From DASUAS01 sp963750045 (GTDB lineage: Bacteria; Actinomycetota; Acidimicrobiia; IMCC26256; DASPTH01): 64,000 nucleotides of DNA. Below the pieces are notes generated by a model. The model was given only the letters and a program-made list of their open reading frames with translations, ran no database searches and had not been told where the DNA came from. Shown piece by piece: positions 55,380-63,598 of the stretch (its first letter is position 1; each line of letters opens with the position of its first letter). The DNA is taken from contig CAVVPD010000003.1 in the NCBI GenBank assembly GCA_963750045.1, positions 496,001 to 560,000 of the forward strand. The letters are read 5' to 3'. The position numbers were made by a program, and so were the translations under genes.

Positions 55380-56530
55380 CAGTACGACTTCAGGCCGAGG
55401 TCGCGCGAGATGGCGTTGCGCTGGATCTGGCTGGTGCCCCCCGAGATCGTGGCGACGATCGACTCGCGGTACCGGAAGCTCATGACGCTCTCGGTGGCGA
55501 ATCCGTGGCCGGCCATGATCTGCATCCCCCAGCGCGCCGCGTTCACATAGGTCTCCGAACCCTTGAGCTTGGCCATCGACGCTTCGCGGTGGCACTCGAC
55601 ACCCTGCCCGCGCAACCACGCGGCCCGCTGGGTCAGCAACCGGGCCGAGTCGATGTCGGTCTGCAGGTCGGCGATCACGTGGGCGAGCGACTGGAACGTG
55701 CCGATCGGGCGGTCGAACTGCTTGCGCTCCTTCGCGTAGTCGACCGCGAGGTCGAGGGTCGACTGCGCGGCTCCCACGTAGCCCGCGCTGAGCACGATCC
55801 GTTCCAGCTCCAGGCTCGAGAGCATGACCCGCCAACCGTCGTGGAGCCCACCCACGAGCGCGTCGCCGGGCACCACCACGTCGTCGAGGTAGACCTCGTA
55901 GGTACCGAGGATCTGGCGCGCCAGGGTGGGGATCCGGCGCAGCGTGACCCCGGGCGCCTCGGGATCGACGAGCAAGGCGCTGATCCCCCGGTGTTTGGGC
56001 GCGTCCCGGTCGGTGCGCACGTACATGAGGATCGTGGTGTCGGGCAGCCCCGCGCCGGTGCACCACATCTTCTGACCGTTCACGACGAAGTCGCCGTCCC
56101 GTCGATCGGCGGTCGTGCGCAGCGCGGCGGCGTCGGAGCCGGCATCGGGTTCACTGATGGCGACGGCGTAGTTGCGCTCCCCCGCCACGAGCTGGGGCAC
56201 GAGCGCGCGCTTCTGCGCGTCGTCACCGAACTCGAACAGCGTGAGCGTGGGGATGAGCCGGCCCGACAGGCACATGGCGACGTCGAGGCTGGCCCGGCCG
56301 AGCTCCTCGGCCACGATCACCAGCTCGAGCGGTGAGGCGCCGGCGCCGCCGTGCTCCTCGGGAAAGGGGAGGCCGAACCAGTCCATCGCCGCGAACGCGG
56401 CGTTCAGCTCGGTCGGGGGCGTCTCCGCGTCGTCCCAGGCCTTCGCCACCTCGGGTGGGCAGGTGCGGGCGACGAAGTCGCGCGCGGTGTCGCGCAGCAG
56501 CTCCTGCTCCTCGGTGAGACCGAACTCCAC
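55379..56530 (-). CDS. Acyl-CoA dehydrogenase
   Basis: A 383-residue intact enzyme: FGLTEEQELLRDTARDFVARTCPPEVAKAWDD, WFGLPFPEEHGGAGASPLELVIVAEELGRASLD, AISEPDAGSDAAALRTTADRRDGDFVVNGQKMWCTGA, KQFDRPIGTFQSLAHVIADLQTDID and ISGGTSQIQRNAISRDLGL. GTG 56530 lies behind GGGAAGGG. It is divergent from the GntR regulator at 56628, with a 26-bp palindrome in between, so repression by that regulator and release by an acyl-CoA or acid is likely. Confidence 0.93.
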   Translation of the reverse strand: MEFGLTEEQELLRDTARDFVARTCPPEVAKAWDDAETPPTELNAAFAAMDWFGLPFPEEHGGAGASPLELVIVAEELGRASLDVAMCLSGRLIPTLTLFEFGDDAQKRALVPQLVAGERNYAVAISEPDAGSDAAALRTTADRRDGDFVVNGQKMWCTGAGLPDTTILMYVRTDRDAPKHRGISALLVDPEAPGVTLRRIPTLARQILGTYEVYLDDVVVPGDALVGGLHDGWRVMLSSLELERIVLSAGYVGAAQSTLDLAVDYAKERKQFDRPIGTFQSLAHVIADLQTDIDSARLLTQRAAWLRGQGVECHREASMAKLKGSETYVNAARWGMQIMAGHGFATESVMSFRYRESIVATISGGTSQIQRNAISRDLGLKSY

Positions 56531-56560
56531 GGCGGACCCTTCCCTCGTTCCCGCTCGGAA

Positions 56561-56586
56561 GGGTTGATTATTGTACTGATCCACCC
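56561..56586. promoter_or_regulatory. Candidate GntR operator, 26-bp palindrome
   Basis: The site has arms GGGT-N-GAT and ATC-N-ACCC around an AT-rich centre (tattgtact); 18 of 26 positions are symmetric. It lies midway between the acyl-CoA dehydrogenase start (56530) and the GntR start (56628), just where an autoregulated divergent operator is expected. The centre is one of the most AT-rich places in this part of the window and may also hold the promoters. Confidence 0.55.
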
Positions 56587-56627
56587 ACTCGTCGGGACTG
56601 GCCACGGGACTGAGGACGACCGAGGAC

Positions 56628-57401
56628 ATGGACGAAGCAGCTCGGCTCATCGACGTCGCCGTGCCGGTGAAGGTCCCGAAGACCGCCGAGCTCGTCGCCG
56701 CCCGACTCAGGAACCAGATCGTCCGGGGCGAGCTGCACGAGGGCGACGCCCTGCCGCCCGAGGCCACCCTGATGGCACAGTTCGGCGTGTCCCGACCCAC
56801 GCTGCGCGAGGCGTTCCGGGTCCTCGAGTCGGAAGGCCTCATCAGCGTGCGCCGTGGCGCCCGCGGCGGCGCCCGGGTCCACACCCCCGACGGCGACGTC
56901 GCCGCCCGCTACGCGGGGTTGGTCCTGCAGTTCCGGGGCACCACCCTCGCCGACGTGTACGACGCTCGCAAGGCGATCGAGCTCCCGGCCGTCCGCCGCC
57001 TCGCCCGCAAGCGCCCGGCCGCGGCGATGCGGGCCCTCGCTGCGAACCTCACCGCCGCGAGCGCCACCATCGACCACCCCGCCGGGCTGATCCGCCTCCA
57101 GGAGGAGTTCCACCTCGTCGTGGTGCAGCAGGCCGGGAACCGGACGCTGGCCATCTTCGCGGAGATGGTGCACCGCATCATCGAGCTCCACAGCGAGTCG
57201 TACATCGACCGTTGGGGTGGCGCGCCCATGGAGCGCAAGGGCGCCAGGCGGGGAAGCCGCACCCACGAGCGGTTCTTCGAGCTCGTCGAGACCGGCGACG
57301 CCGACGGTGCCGAGGCACTCTGGGAACGTCATCTCGACGAGGGGGCCGACCAGGTGCTGCGCGGGTCCGACGCCAAGACGGTCCTCGACCTCCTGAACTG
57401 A
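56628..57401 (+). CDS. GntR family regulator, FadR/FCD subfamily
   Basis: A 257-residue regulator. The winged helix is TAELVAARLRNQIVRGELHEGDALPPEATLMAQFGVSRPTLREAFRVLESEGLISVRRGARGGARV. The FCD ligand domain has the expected metal-site residues: Asp in DVYDARKAIE, His in QEEFHLVVV, and His in THERFFELV and ERHLDEG. Ligands are usually organic acids or acyl-CoA. It should repress the divergent acyl-CoA dehydrogenase/luciferase-like pair and perhaps the SDR and thioesterase downstream. Its stop lies inside the first copy of a 17-bp tandem repeat. Confidence 0.92.
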   Translation: MDEAARLIDVAVPVKVPKTAELVAARLRNQIVRGELHEGDALPPEATLMAQFGVSRPTLREAFRVLESEGLISVRRGARGGARVHTPDGDVAARYAGLVLQFRGTTLADVYDARKAIELPAVRRLARKRPAAAMRALAANLTAASATIDHPAGLIRLQEEFHLVVVQQAGNRTLAIFAEMVHRIIELHSESYIDRWGGAPMERKGARRGSRTHERFFELVETGDADGAEALWERHLDEGADQVLRGSDAKTVLDLLN

Positions 57402-57460
57402 CCGAAGGCCTGAACCGACCGAACGCCTGAACCGACCGAACGCCTGAACCGACCGAACGA
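57393..57460 (+). repeat. Four-copy 17-bp tandem direct repeat
   Basis: Four head-to-tail copies of ctgaaccgaccgaacgc fill 57393-57460. Copies 2 and 3 are identical, copy 4 ends in a instead of c, and copy 1 differs at two positions (t for c, g for c). Copy 1 contains the last codons and the TGA of the GntR gene; the array ends one base before the GGAG of the next gene. Each unit carries TGA, and because 17 is not a multiple of three, copies 2-4 place a stop in every reading frame. Confidence 0.93.
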
Positions 57461-57470
57461 TGGAGTGATG

Positions 57471-58418
57471 ATGTTGCAGCATCGCGTGGCGATCGTGACC
57501 GGCGGGGGCCGGGGCATCGGCCGCAACCACTGTCTCGAGCTGGCCCGCCACGGCGCCGCGGTGTTGGTGAACGACCCGGGGGTGGCCGTGCGCGGCGAGG
57601 CCGAAGCCGGGGCGCGTCCGGCCGACGACGTCGTCGCCGAGATCACCGCGGCCGGTGGCACCGCGCTCGCCGACTACTCGTCGGTGACGAGCTGGGACGA
57701 GTGCGCGGCGATGGTGCAGCGCGCCGTCGGCGAGTTCGGTCGCATCGACATCGTCGTGAACAACGCGGGCATCTTGCGTGACCGCATGATCACGTCGATG
57801 ACGGAGGACGACTTCGACGCGGTGCTCGCAGTGCACGTGAAGGGGACGTTCTCGATGACCAAGCACGCATGTGACCACTGGCGCGCGGTCGCCAAGGCGG
57901 GCGGCGAGAACTGCGCCCGGGTCGTCAACACCACGTCCGGCGCGGGCATGTACGGCAACATCGGCCAGGCTGCGTACGGCGCGGCCAAAGCCGCGATCGC
58001 CAACCTCACACTGGTCACCGCGCTCGAGATGGGCCGCTACGACGTCACCGCCAACGCCATCTCACCGGTGGCGGCCACCCGGATGACCGCGACCGCCGGC
58101 GCGGCGCCCACCGTCTCTTCGACCGGGACCGGCTCCTCGATCGGCACCGGCGCCGACTGGCACGCCATGGATCCCGGGAATTCATCGCCGGTCGTCGCCT
58201 ACCTCGCTTCCGAGCACTCGGCGTGGCTCACCGGCCAGGTCCTGCGGGTCGAGGGCAACGTCGTGCGGCGAGCCCACCCGTGGGGCCTCGAACCGGGCGA
58301 GTACGTCGCGGCCTCGGGGGCCCGGCTCGACGCGGCGGAGCTGGTCGACGGCCTCCGCCGGCTCTACGGGGCGATGCCGCAGGGCCTCGACGCCGCGAAG
58401 TCGCTCGGCCTGTCGTGA
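57471..58418 (+). CDS. SDR family oxidoreductase, HSD17B4-like
   Basis: About 315 residues: VAIVTGGGRGIGRNHCLELARHGAAVLVNDPGVAVRGEAEAGARPADDVVAEI, VVNNAGILRDRMITSMTEDDFD, TTSGAGMYGNIGQAAYGAAKAAIANL. The long loop after beta-2 and RDRMI match the (3R)-hydroxyacyl-CoA dehydrogenase group, like the protein at 48710-49675. A C-terminal extension (WGLEPGEYVAASGARLDAAELVDGLRRLYGAMPQG) follows the core. ATG 57471 is chosen because GGAG precedes it by 5 nt; GTG 57465 and ATG 57468 are alternatives. It shares a GTGA overlap with the thioesterase. Confidence 0.9.
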   Translation: MLQHRVAIVTGGGRGIGRNHCLELARHGAAVLVNDPGVAVRGEAEAGARPADDVVAEITAAGGTALADYSSVTSWDECAAMVQRAVGEFGRIDIVVNNAGILRDRMITSMTEDDFDAVLAVHVKGTFSMTKHACDHWRAVAKAGGENCARVVNTTSGAGMYGNIGQAAYGAAKAAIANLTLVTALEMGRYDVTANAISPVAATRMTATAGAAPTVSSTGTGSSIGTGADWHAMDPGNSSPVVAYLASEHSAWLTGQVLRVEGNVVRRAHPWGLEPGEYVAASGARLDAAELVDGLRRLYGAMPQGLDAAKSLGLS

Positions 58419-58849
58419 GCCGCACCAGGGCGGAGTCGCTCGGCCACCACTGGCAGGAACGGATCCCGTTCAACAAGCTGTGCGGCTTCACGGTCACCCG
58501 GTGGGACGACGACGGTGTGCGCATGGAAGCGGTCGAGACCGACGAGCTGTCGAACGGCGCCGGCTCGATGCACGGCGGGGTGGTCGCGACGCTCATCGAC
58601 ACCGCGGCGAACGCGGCCGCCATCGTGGTCGACGACTTCCAGCCCGCCACGCAGGTCGTCACCGTGTCGATGACGGTCAACTACGTGGGACCACCACGTG
58701 GACGGATCGTCGCCGACGCGGTGTGCACCAAACGCGGCCGCCGACTCAACGCGGTCGCCGTCGACGTCCGCGACGGCGACGACACGCTCGTCGCTCAGGG
58801 CTTGGTGATCGTCAAGGTATCGGCGGCGGGAGGCCGGGCCCCGACGTGA
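58415..58849 (+). CDS. PaaI-like hot-dog thioesterase
   Basis: A 144-residue single hot-dog protein with the PaaI-type motif: GAGSMHGGVVATLIDTAANAAAIVV, where the HGG and the Asp in LIDTA are the active-site segment, then TVSMTVNYVGPPRGRIVADAVCTKRGRRLNAVAVDV. It hydrolyses acyl-CoA, often aromatic or oxygenated ones, and may act as a safety valve for CoA. Translated with the SDR upstream. Its end overlaps the convergent hydratase gene by 38 nt. Confidence 0.88.
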   Translation: MSRTRAESLGHHWQERIPFNKLCGFTVTRWDDDGVRMEAVETDELSNGAGSMHGGVVATLIDTAANAAAIVVDDFQPATQVVTVSMTVNYVGPPRGRIVADAVCTKRGRRLNAVAVDVRDGDDTLVAQGLVIVKVSAAGGRAPT

Positions 58850-59629
58850 GCGGGCGGAAGTTCGGTGCGCGCTTCTCCACGAAGCTGCGCACGCCCTCTT
58901 CGAAGTCCGGCGTACCGTGCACCCGTTCGACCAGCTCGAACGTCTCGCGCTGCGCCTCGGCGAGGTCGACGTCCCAGTGGTGCTGGACCTGGTACTTCGT
59001 GATCCCCATCGCGAGCGGCCCGCAGTTCTCGGCGAGGTCGCGCGCGCGTAGGCGATCGTCGTGTCGAGCAGCGCCTCGGGCTCCACCACCCGGTGCACGA
59101 GCCCCAGGGTCGCGGCTTCCTCGGCGAGGAACACCCGGCCCGACAAGAGGAGCTCGGTGGCGCGCGCGTGGCCGATCATCCGCGGCAGCATCCACGACAC
59201 GCCGTGCTCGGCGAGCAGGCCGCGGCGGGCGAACGCGGTCGTGAACTTCGCGCCCGCGGCCGCGAAGCGCACGTCGGCGAAGAGCGCCTGGAGGAACCCG
59301 ATCCCCGCACACGGACCGTTCACCGCGGCGACGACGGGTTTGGGGATCTCGAGAGGGAACGACTGGGGCCGGCGGGGAAGATCCGACACCGGACGGCCGG
59401 CGGCGACGCCCGCCAGCGCGTCGGCGTCGAGCCCGGCGCAGAAGCCCCGGCCCGCCCCGGTGACCACGATGACGCGCACCGCAGGATCGGCGGCGGCACC
59501 GGCGAGGAGCCCGAAGTAGCGCTCCTCCATCTCGAGCGTCCACGCGTTGAGTCGCTCGGGCCGGTTGAGGGTGAAGCACGCCACCCCGTCGTCGACCGTC
59601 GCGAGCACGACGTCTGCGGATCCGGCCAC
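58812..59629 (-). CDS. Enoyl-CoA hydratase/isomerase family protein (frameshifted)
   Basis: About 272 residues. VACFTLNRPERLNAWTLEMEERYFGLL, FCAGLDADALAG, VAAVNGPCAGIGFLQALFADVRFAA, FARRGLLAEHGVSWMLPRMIGHARATELLLSGR are in the first frame. At about 59038-59047 a (GC) run appears one dinucleotide too long, and the frame continues DLAENCGPLAMGITKYQVQHHWDVDL to the stop at 58812. It is a close relative of the crotonase at 43620-44447. It precedes no gene on its strand and follows the acyl-CoA dehydrogenase by 22 nt. Confidence 0.86.
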
Positions 59630-59651
59630 GGATGCCTACGCTACCTGCGCG

Positions 59652-60822
59652 TCAGACCCGCGGTTCCCGGGGAAGGCCGAGCACGGTCTCGCCCAGGATG
59701 TTGCGCTGCACCTCGGAGCTCCCCGCGTAGACCGTGCCCGCCGCGCGCGTTCAGCAGGAACACGTTGGTCCACGACGCGGTCGAGTTCGGCGCCCCGGGA
59801 TCGTCGGTCCGCACGTTGCGAGCCGGGCGGCGACCCGTGGGGACGAGGCCGTCCGGCCCCATGATCTGCATCGCCAGCTCCGAGACCCGCTGGTGGTACT
59901 CGCTCCAGTACAGCTTCGAGATCGACGCCGCCGGGCCGAGCTCGCCGTCACGCAGGTACTGGGTGAGGATGCGGTCGCCGAGGTACCGCATCGTCTCGAC
60001 CTTCGTGTAGCACCAGGCCAACCGATCGCGCACCACCGGGTCGCGATCCCTGCCGAACTCCCGCGCCAGCGCGACCAGCCGGTCGAACTCGGCGCGGAAC
60101 AGGATCGGGTTGGTGGCTGCCTCCTCGCCGCGTTCGTGGGCGAGGAGCGTCATCGCCACGACCCACCCGCCGCCGACGTCGCCCACCACGTTGTCCGCGG
60201 CCGTGCGCGCCCCGTCGAAGAACACCTCGCAGAATTCGCGCTCACGGTTCAGCATCTCGATCGGGCGCACCTCGATGCCGGGTTGGTCCATCGGGCACAG
60301 CAGGAACGTGATCCCGCGATGTCCGACCGCGGCCGGGTCCGTGCGCGCCAGGAGGAAGATCCACGTCGCGTCCTCGGCGAGGGACGTCCAGATCTTCTGC
60401 CCGTCGATCACCCACTCGTCGCCGTCGAGCGTCGCGCGCGTGCTCAACGCCGCCAGATCGGAGCCGGCACCGGGCTCCGAGTATCCCTGGCACCACCGGT
60501 CCTCGCCGGCGAGGATGCGGGGGAGGAAATGCCGGCGTTGCTCCTCGCTACCGAAGCGCAACAGGGTGTTGCCCACCATCTTGATGCCGAAGTTGTCCTG
60601 GGGGCCGCCGGTCGGCACACCCGCCCGGGCGAACTCCTCGGCCAGCACCACCTGCTCGACCTTGGTGAGACCACCGCCGCCGTACTCGCGCGGCCACGAC
60701 ACGCCGAGGAAGCCGTGCTCGTAGAGCGTGCGCCGCCACCCGTCGATCGACCGCGCCCCATCGCGGTGCTCGTCGAGGAACGCCCGGACCCGGGCCCGGA
60801 ATTCCCGCGACGAAACCGTCAC
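59652..60822 (-). CDS. Acyl-CoA dehydrogenase (frameshifted near 3' end)
   Basis: About 389 residues: GFLGVSWPREYGGGGLTKVEQVVLAEEFAR, QGYSEPGAGSDLAALSTRATLDGDEWVIDGQKIWTSLAEDA, NREREFCEVFFDGARTAADNVVGDVGGGW. Near 59749 a gcgcgcggcggg tract breaks the frame; the restored reading is AGTVYAGSSEVQRNILGETVLGLPREPRV with a stop at 59652, the normal end of the family. GTG 60822 overlaps the stop of the amidohydrolase gene, so both are co-translated. Confidence 0.88.
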
Positions 60823-62009
60823 GCCGCGCCGAGCAGCGCCTCGGCGTTGTCGCGCATGATCTTGCGCTGGTCCGAGTCCGAGAGGGGTTCGAGGAGCTTG
60901 GCGAAGTCGGCCGGCACCGCGAGTCCCTCGGCGTGGGGATAGTCCGAGCCCATCACGATGGAGTCGGCGTGCCCGAGGTCGGTGACGATCCGCGCCACGT
61001 CGTCCTCGGGGTAGGGGGCCACGCGGACGTGGCGTCGGAAGATCTCGCTGGGGCGTTCGCGGAGGGGACCGCCGATCCACGGCCCGTTACGCCCCATCCC
61101 CCGGCTCTTGTCCATGTGGGTGACGAAGTGCGGGACCCACGACGCCCCGAACTCCGAGGCGAGCACCATGAGGTTCGGGAAGCGCCCGAAGAGGTTGTCG
61201 AAGATCAACGCGGAGATGGTGTCTTCGATCGGACGCTCGCCGTAGGTGTTCTGCCACTGCCACGCCGACATGTGCCACGGCGCCGGGGTCGGCTCGAGTC
61301 CCCAGGCCGGGCCGACGTGCTCGTTGTACCAGTGCTCCATGATGTGGAACGCGACGAGCACGCCCGCCTCGTCCAGACGCGCCCAGACCGGATCGAAGTA
61401 GGGATCGCCGGGTGAACGACCACCGGCGGGCCCGGTCGGGAACAGCACGACGCGGGCGCCACGCTCGAGCACGTGCTCGAGCTCGGCGACGGTCGCGTCG
61501 AGGTCGCGGAAGGAGAGCAGCGCGGTCGGCGAGATGCGATCGCCGTCGAAGTCCCACGTCTCGTCGAACCACCGGTTGAAGGAGTGGATGTTCGCGTAGG
61601 CGACGGGCGTGTCGGGCACGTACTGCTCCACCGAGAGCGCCATTGTCGACGGGTAGAGGACGCAGCGCTCGACGCCCTGCTCCTCGAGCAACGCCATTCG
61701 TGCCGCGCGCTCCTGGAACTCGGGCAGCATGGGCATGGGCTGGTAGGTCTCGTCGGGGTTGCCCGACCCCATCTGCTTGAGCATCTCCTTCAACGACCCG
61801 GGGCGATACGCCAGATCGAAGCCGAGCCCCTGCTCGCTGTTGAACACCGCGACGCGCCGGTCGGCGAGGATCGTCTCCGTGCCGTCGGGCAGCGTGACCG
61901 GGAAGATCGACCGGTCGAGCAGGTTCTTCGGCATGTACTTCGTGAACGAGTCGCGGTTCTCGTAGCAGTGCGTGTCGCAGTCGATCAGACCACCGGTGAA
62001 CTGGGCCAT
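60819..62009 (-). CDS. Amidohydrolase family 2 (TIM-barrel) protein
   Basis: A 396-residue metal-dependent hydrolase: GLIDCDTHCYENRDSFTKYMP (first motif, D-C-D-T-H), CVLYPSTMALSVEQYVPD, VLVAFHIMEHWYNEHVGPAWG, NLMVLASEFGASWVPHFVTHMDK, and SIVMGSDYPHAEGLAVP with the catalytic Asp. Related enzymes act as decarboxylases or hydrolases of cyclic acids. With the dehydrogenase and hydratase downstream (GTGA overlap and a short gap) it forms a minus-strand operon. It is clearly separate in sequence from the amidohydrolase at 52943. Confidence 0.9.
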   Translation of the reverse strand: MAQFTGGLIDCDTHCYENRDSFTKYMPKNLLDRSIFPVTLPDGTETILADRRVAVFNSEQGLGFDLAYRPGSLKEMLKQMGSGNPDETYQPMPMLPEFQERAARMALLEEQGVERCVLYPSTMALSVEQYVPDTPVAYANIHSFNRWFDETWDFDGDRISPTALLSFRDLDATVAELEHVLERGARVVLFPTGPAGGRSPGDPYFDPVWARLDEAGVLVAFHIMEHWYNEHVGPAWGLEPTPAPWHMSAWQWQNTYGERPIEDTISALIFDNLFGRFPNLMVLASEFGASWVPHFVTHMDKSRGMGRNGPWIGGPLRERPSEIFRRHVRVAPYPEDDVARIVTDLGHADSIVMGSDYPHAEGLAVPADFAKLLEPLSDSDQRKIMRDNAEALLGAA

Positions 62010-62062
62010 GTCGACGATGCTACGACCGGATGCTCGGCGGCCGCAGCTGGACACGCCGGGCG

Positions 62063-62401
62063 CTACTTCCGCTTCTTGCGCTTGCCGAAGCGCCGCGGCT
62101 TCTTGTCGAATTCGTTCAGGATCTCGGGCGCGGCGGCGTTGACGATGTCCTCCGCGGCGTCGAGCAGGGCGGCCACGTCCTCACCCTCGGGCTCGGCCTC
62201 GGGGGTGTCGTAGCCCTTGGCCAGCGACCCGACCTGCCAGCCGGCGTCGATCATCCGCCGCTCGTACCCGACGCACGACTCGGGGCACCGCCACGGGGCC
62301 TCGGGGGCCAGGTCGATGCGGCACTTGCGCACCACCTCCCCGTTGTCGTAGGTGCGGCTCTCGTAGTGCCGGCAGTCGGTACGCATGGGCATGGACGCCA
62401 T
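62063..62401 (-). CDS. Small cysteine-containing protein, 112 aa
   Basis: Not a family I can name. The N-terminal half has four Cys, in DCRHYESR, RKCRIDLAP and RCPESCVGYERR, a layout that could hold a zinc or iron-sulphur centre. The second half is acidic (EAEPEGEDVAALLDAAEDIV) and ends in a strongly basic tail (KKPRRFGKRKKRK), as in proteins that bind nucleic acid or ribosomes. The start may be ATG 62401 or the in-frame ATGs just after it. It sits beside rdgB and rph and looks like a conserved housekeeping gene rather than part of the catabolic set. Confidence 0.6.
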   Translation of the reverse strand: MASMPMRTDCRHYESRTYDNGEVVRKCRIDLAPEAPWRCPESCVGYERRMIDAGWQVGSLAKGYDTPEAEPEGEDVAALLDAAEDIVNAAAPEILNEFDKKPRRFGKRKKRK

Positions 62402-62430
62402 TCTGGCCCAGCGATCCCGGCGACGGGGGT

Positions 62431-62988
62431 TCAGGCCAGCCAGTCCGCCGCACAATCCAGCAGGTAGCGGCTCACCTCCAGGCAGCGGTCGAGCACCTCG
62501 CACGACACCGCGTCGCCGTCGCGGATGTGGAGCAGCGAGACCGACTGGTGGGCGACGATGCGCAGCGAGCGCTCGGGGGCGTCGGTCGCGGCCGGGATCG
62601 AGTCGATGGCCGAGACCTCGAGCGGCAGGTCGGGGCCCCCCTTGCCCGCGAGGTCGGTCGCGAGCACGAGGAGGTCGGGACCGTGGGGCAGCGGCGGGAG
62701 CGCCCAGGTGAAGTTGAGCGGGAAGTGGAACTCGTCGGGCGGGTCCTCGACGTCGGCCCGCTCGATCACCGCGTCCTCGAACCCGAGCAGCACGCGCGGG
62801 TCGATCTCGAGGGAGAGGTAGAGATCGACGGGCCCCTCGCACCCCTCCTCGGGGTGGAGGTCGACCTCCCAGTTCTGGCGCAGCGAGTAGCTCTCCACGA
62901 AGTGCCGCTCGTCGTGGACGTGGAAGCCGTGCTCGACCGCGTGGTCCTTGAGGTCGGCGACGAAACCGGCGATGTCGATCACAGCCAT
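62431..62988 (-). CDS. Conserved hypothetical protein, 185 aa
   Basis: A soluble, acidic protein: VIDIAGFVADLKDHAVEHGFHVHDERHFVESYSLRQNWEVDLHPEEGCEGPVDLYLSLEIDPRVLLGFEDAVI, then FHFPLNFTWALPPLPHGPDLLVLATDLAGKGGPDLPLEVSAIDSIP. It has no signal or membrane part and no motif I recognise. Its ATG lies 4 nt after the rdgB stop, so it belongs to the rph-rdgB transcript. Co-conservation with that pair would suggest a nucleotide- or RNA-related role, but that is a guess. Confidence 0.65.
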   Translation of the reverse strand: MAVIDIAGFVADLKDHAVEHGFHVHDERHFVESYSLRQNWEVDLHPEEGCEGPVDLYLSLEIDPRVLLGFEDAVIERADVEDPPDEFHFPLNFTWALPPLPHGPDLLVLATDLAGKGGPDLPLEVSAIDSIPAATDAPERSLRIVAHQSVSLLHIRDGDAVSCEVLDRCLEVSRYLLDCAADWLA

Positions 62989-62992
62989 CTGA

Positions 62993-63598
62993 TCAGTCCT
63001 CCAACGCGTCGACGACGCGCAGCCCGTCTGCCAGCGTACGGAACGCGCGGCCGCGGTGCGACACCGCGTGCTTCTCGGCGGCCGACATCTCGGCGAAGCT
63101 CCGGCCGTCCCCCTCGTCGGGTACGAACACGGGGTCGTAGCCGAACCCACCGTCGCCCCGCGCCACCGACGCGATCGTGCCCTCCACCGTCCCCATGGCG
63201 GCGATCTCCCGCCCGTCGGGGAAGCGGGCGATGGCCACGGTGGCGAACCGGGCGGTGCGCTCCCCCACCGGGACCTCGCGCAGCTCCTGGAGCAACCGGG
63301 CCACGTTGTCGGCGTAGGTGGCGTCGTCACCCGCGTACCGGGCCGACCGGACGCCGGGGGCGCCGCCGAGCGCGTCGACCTCGAGTCCGGTGTCGTCGGC
63401 CAGGGCCGCCAGGCCGGTTGCCGCGCAGAGGGCCAGCGCCTTGAGGCGGGCGTTGTCCTCGAGCGTGTCGCCGGTCTCGTCGACCTCGGGCACGTCGGCG
63501 GGACGCGGGAGCAGCTCCACGGTCACACCGGCGCCGCGGAGCACGTCGGTGATCTCACGTGCCTTGTCGGGGTTCGCGGTGGCGAGGACCAGCTTCAA
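62993..63598 (-). CDS. rdgB: RdgB/HAM1 non-canonical purine NTP pyrophosphatase
   Basis: A 201-residue house-cleaning enzyme that hydrolyses dITP/XTP to the monophosphate. KLVLATANPDKAREI is the substrate-binding N-terminus, LADDTGLEVDALGGAPGVRSARYAG has the catalytic Asp pair, and GDGGFGYDPVF and VSHRGRAF complete the base- and phosphate-binding site. Translation starts at TTG 63598, overlapping the rph stop (TTGA), which is the common bacterial gene order rph-rdgB. Confidence 0.93.
   Translation of the reverse strand: MKLVLATANPDKAREITDVLRGAGVTVELLPRPADVPEVDETGDTLEDNARLKALALCAATGLAALADDTGLEVDALGGAPGVRSARYAGDDATYADNVARLLQELREVPVGERTARFATVAIARFPDGREIAAMGTVEGTIASVARGDGGFGYDPVFVPDEGDGRSFAEMSAAEKHAVSHRGRAFRTLADGLRVVDALED

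Noticed and set aside
57393..57460. CRISPR array.
   Set aside because: The 17-bp copies are directly adjacent without spacers and there are no cas genes.
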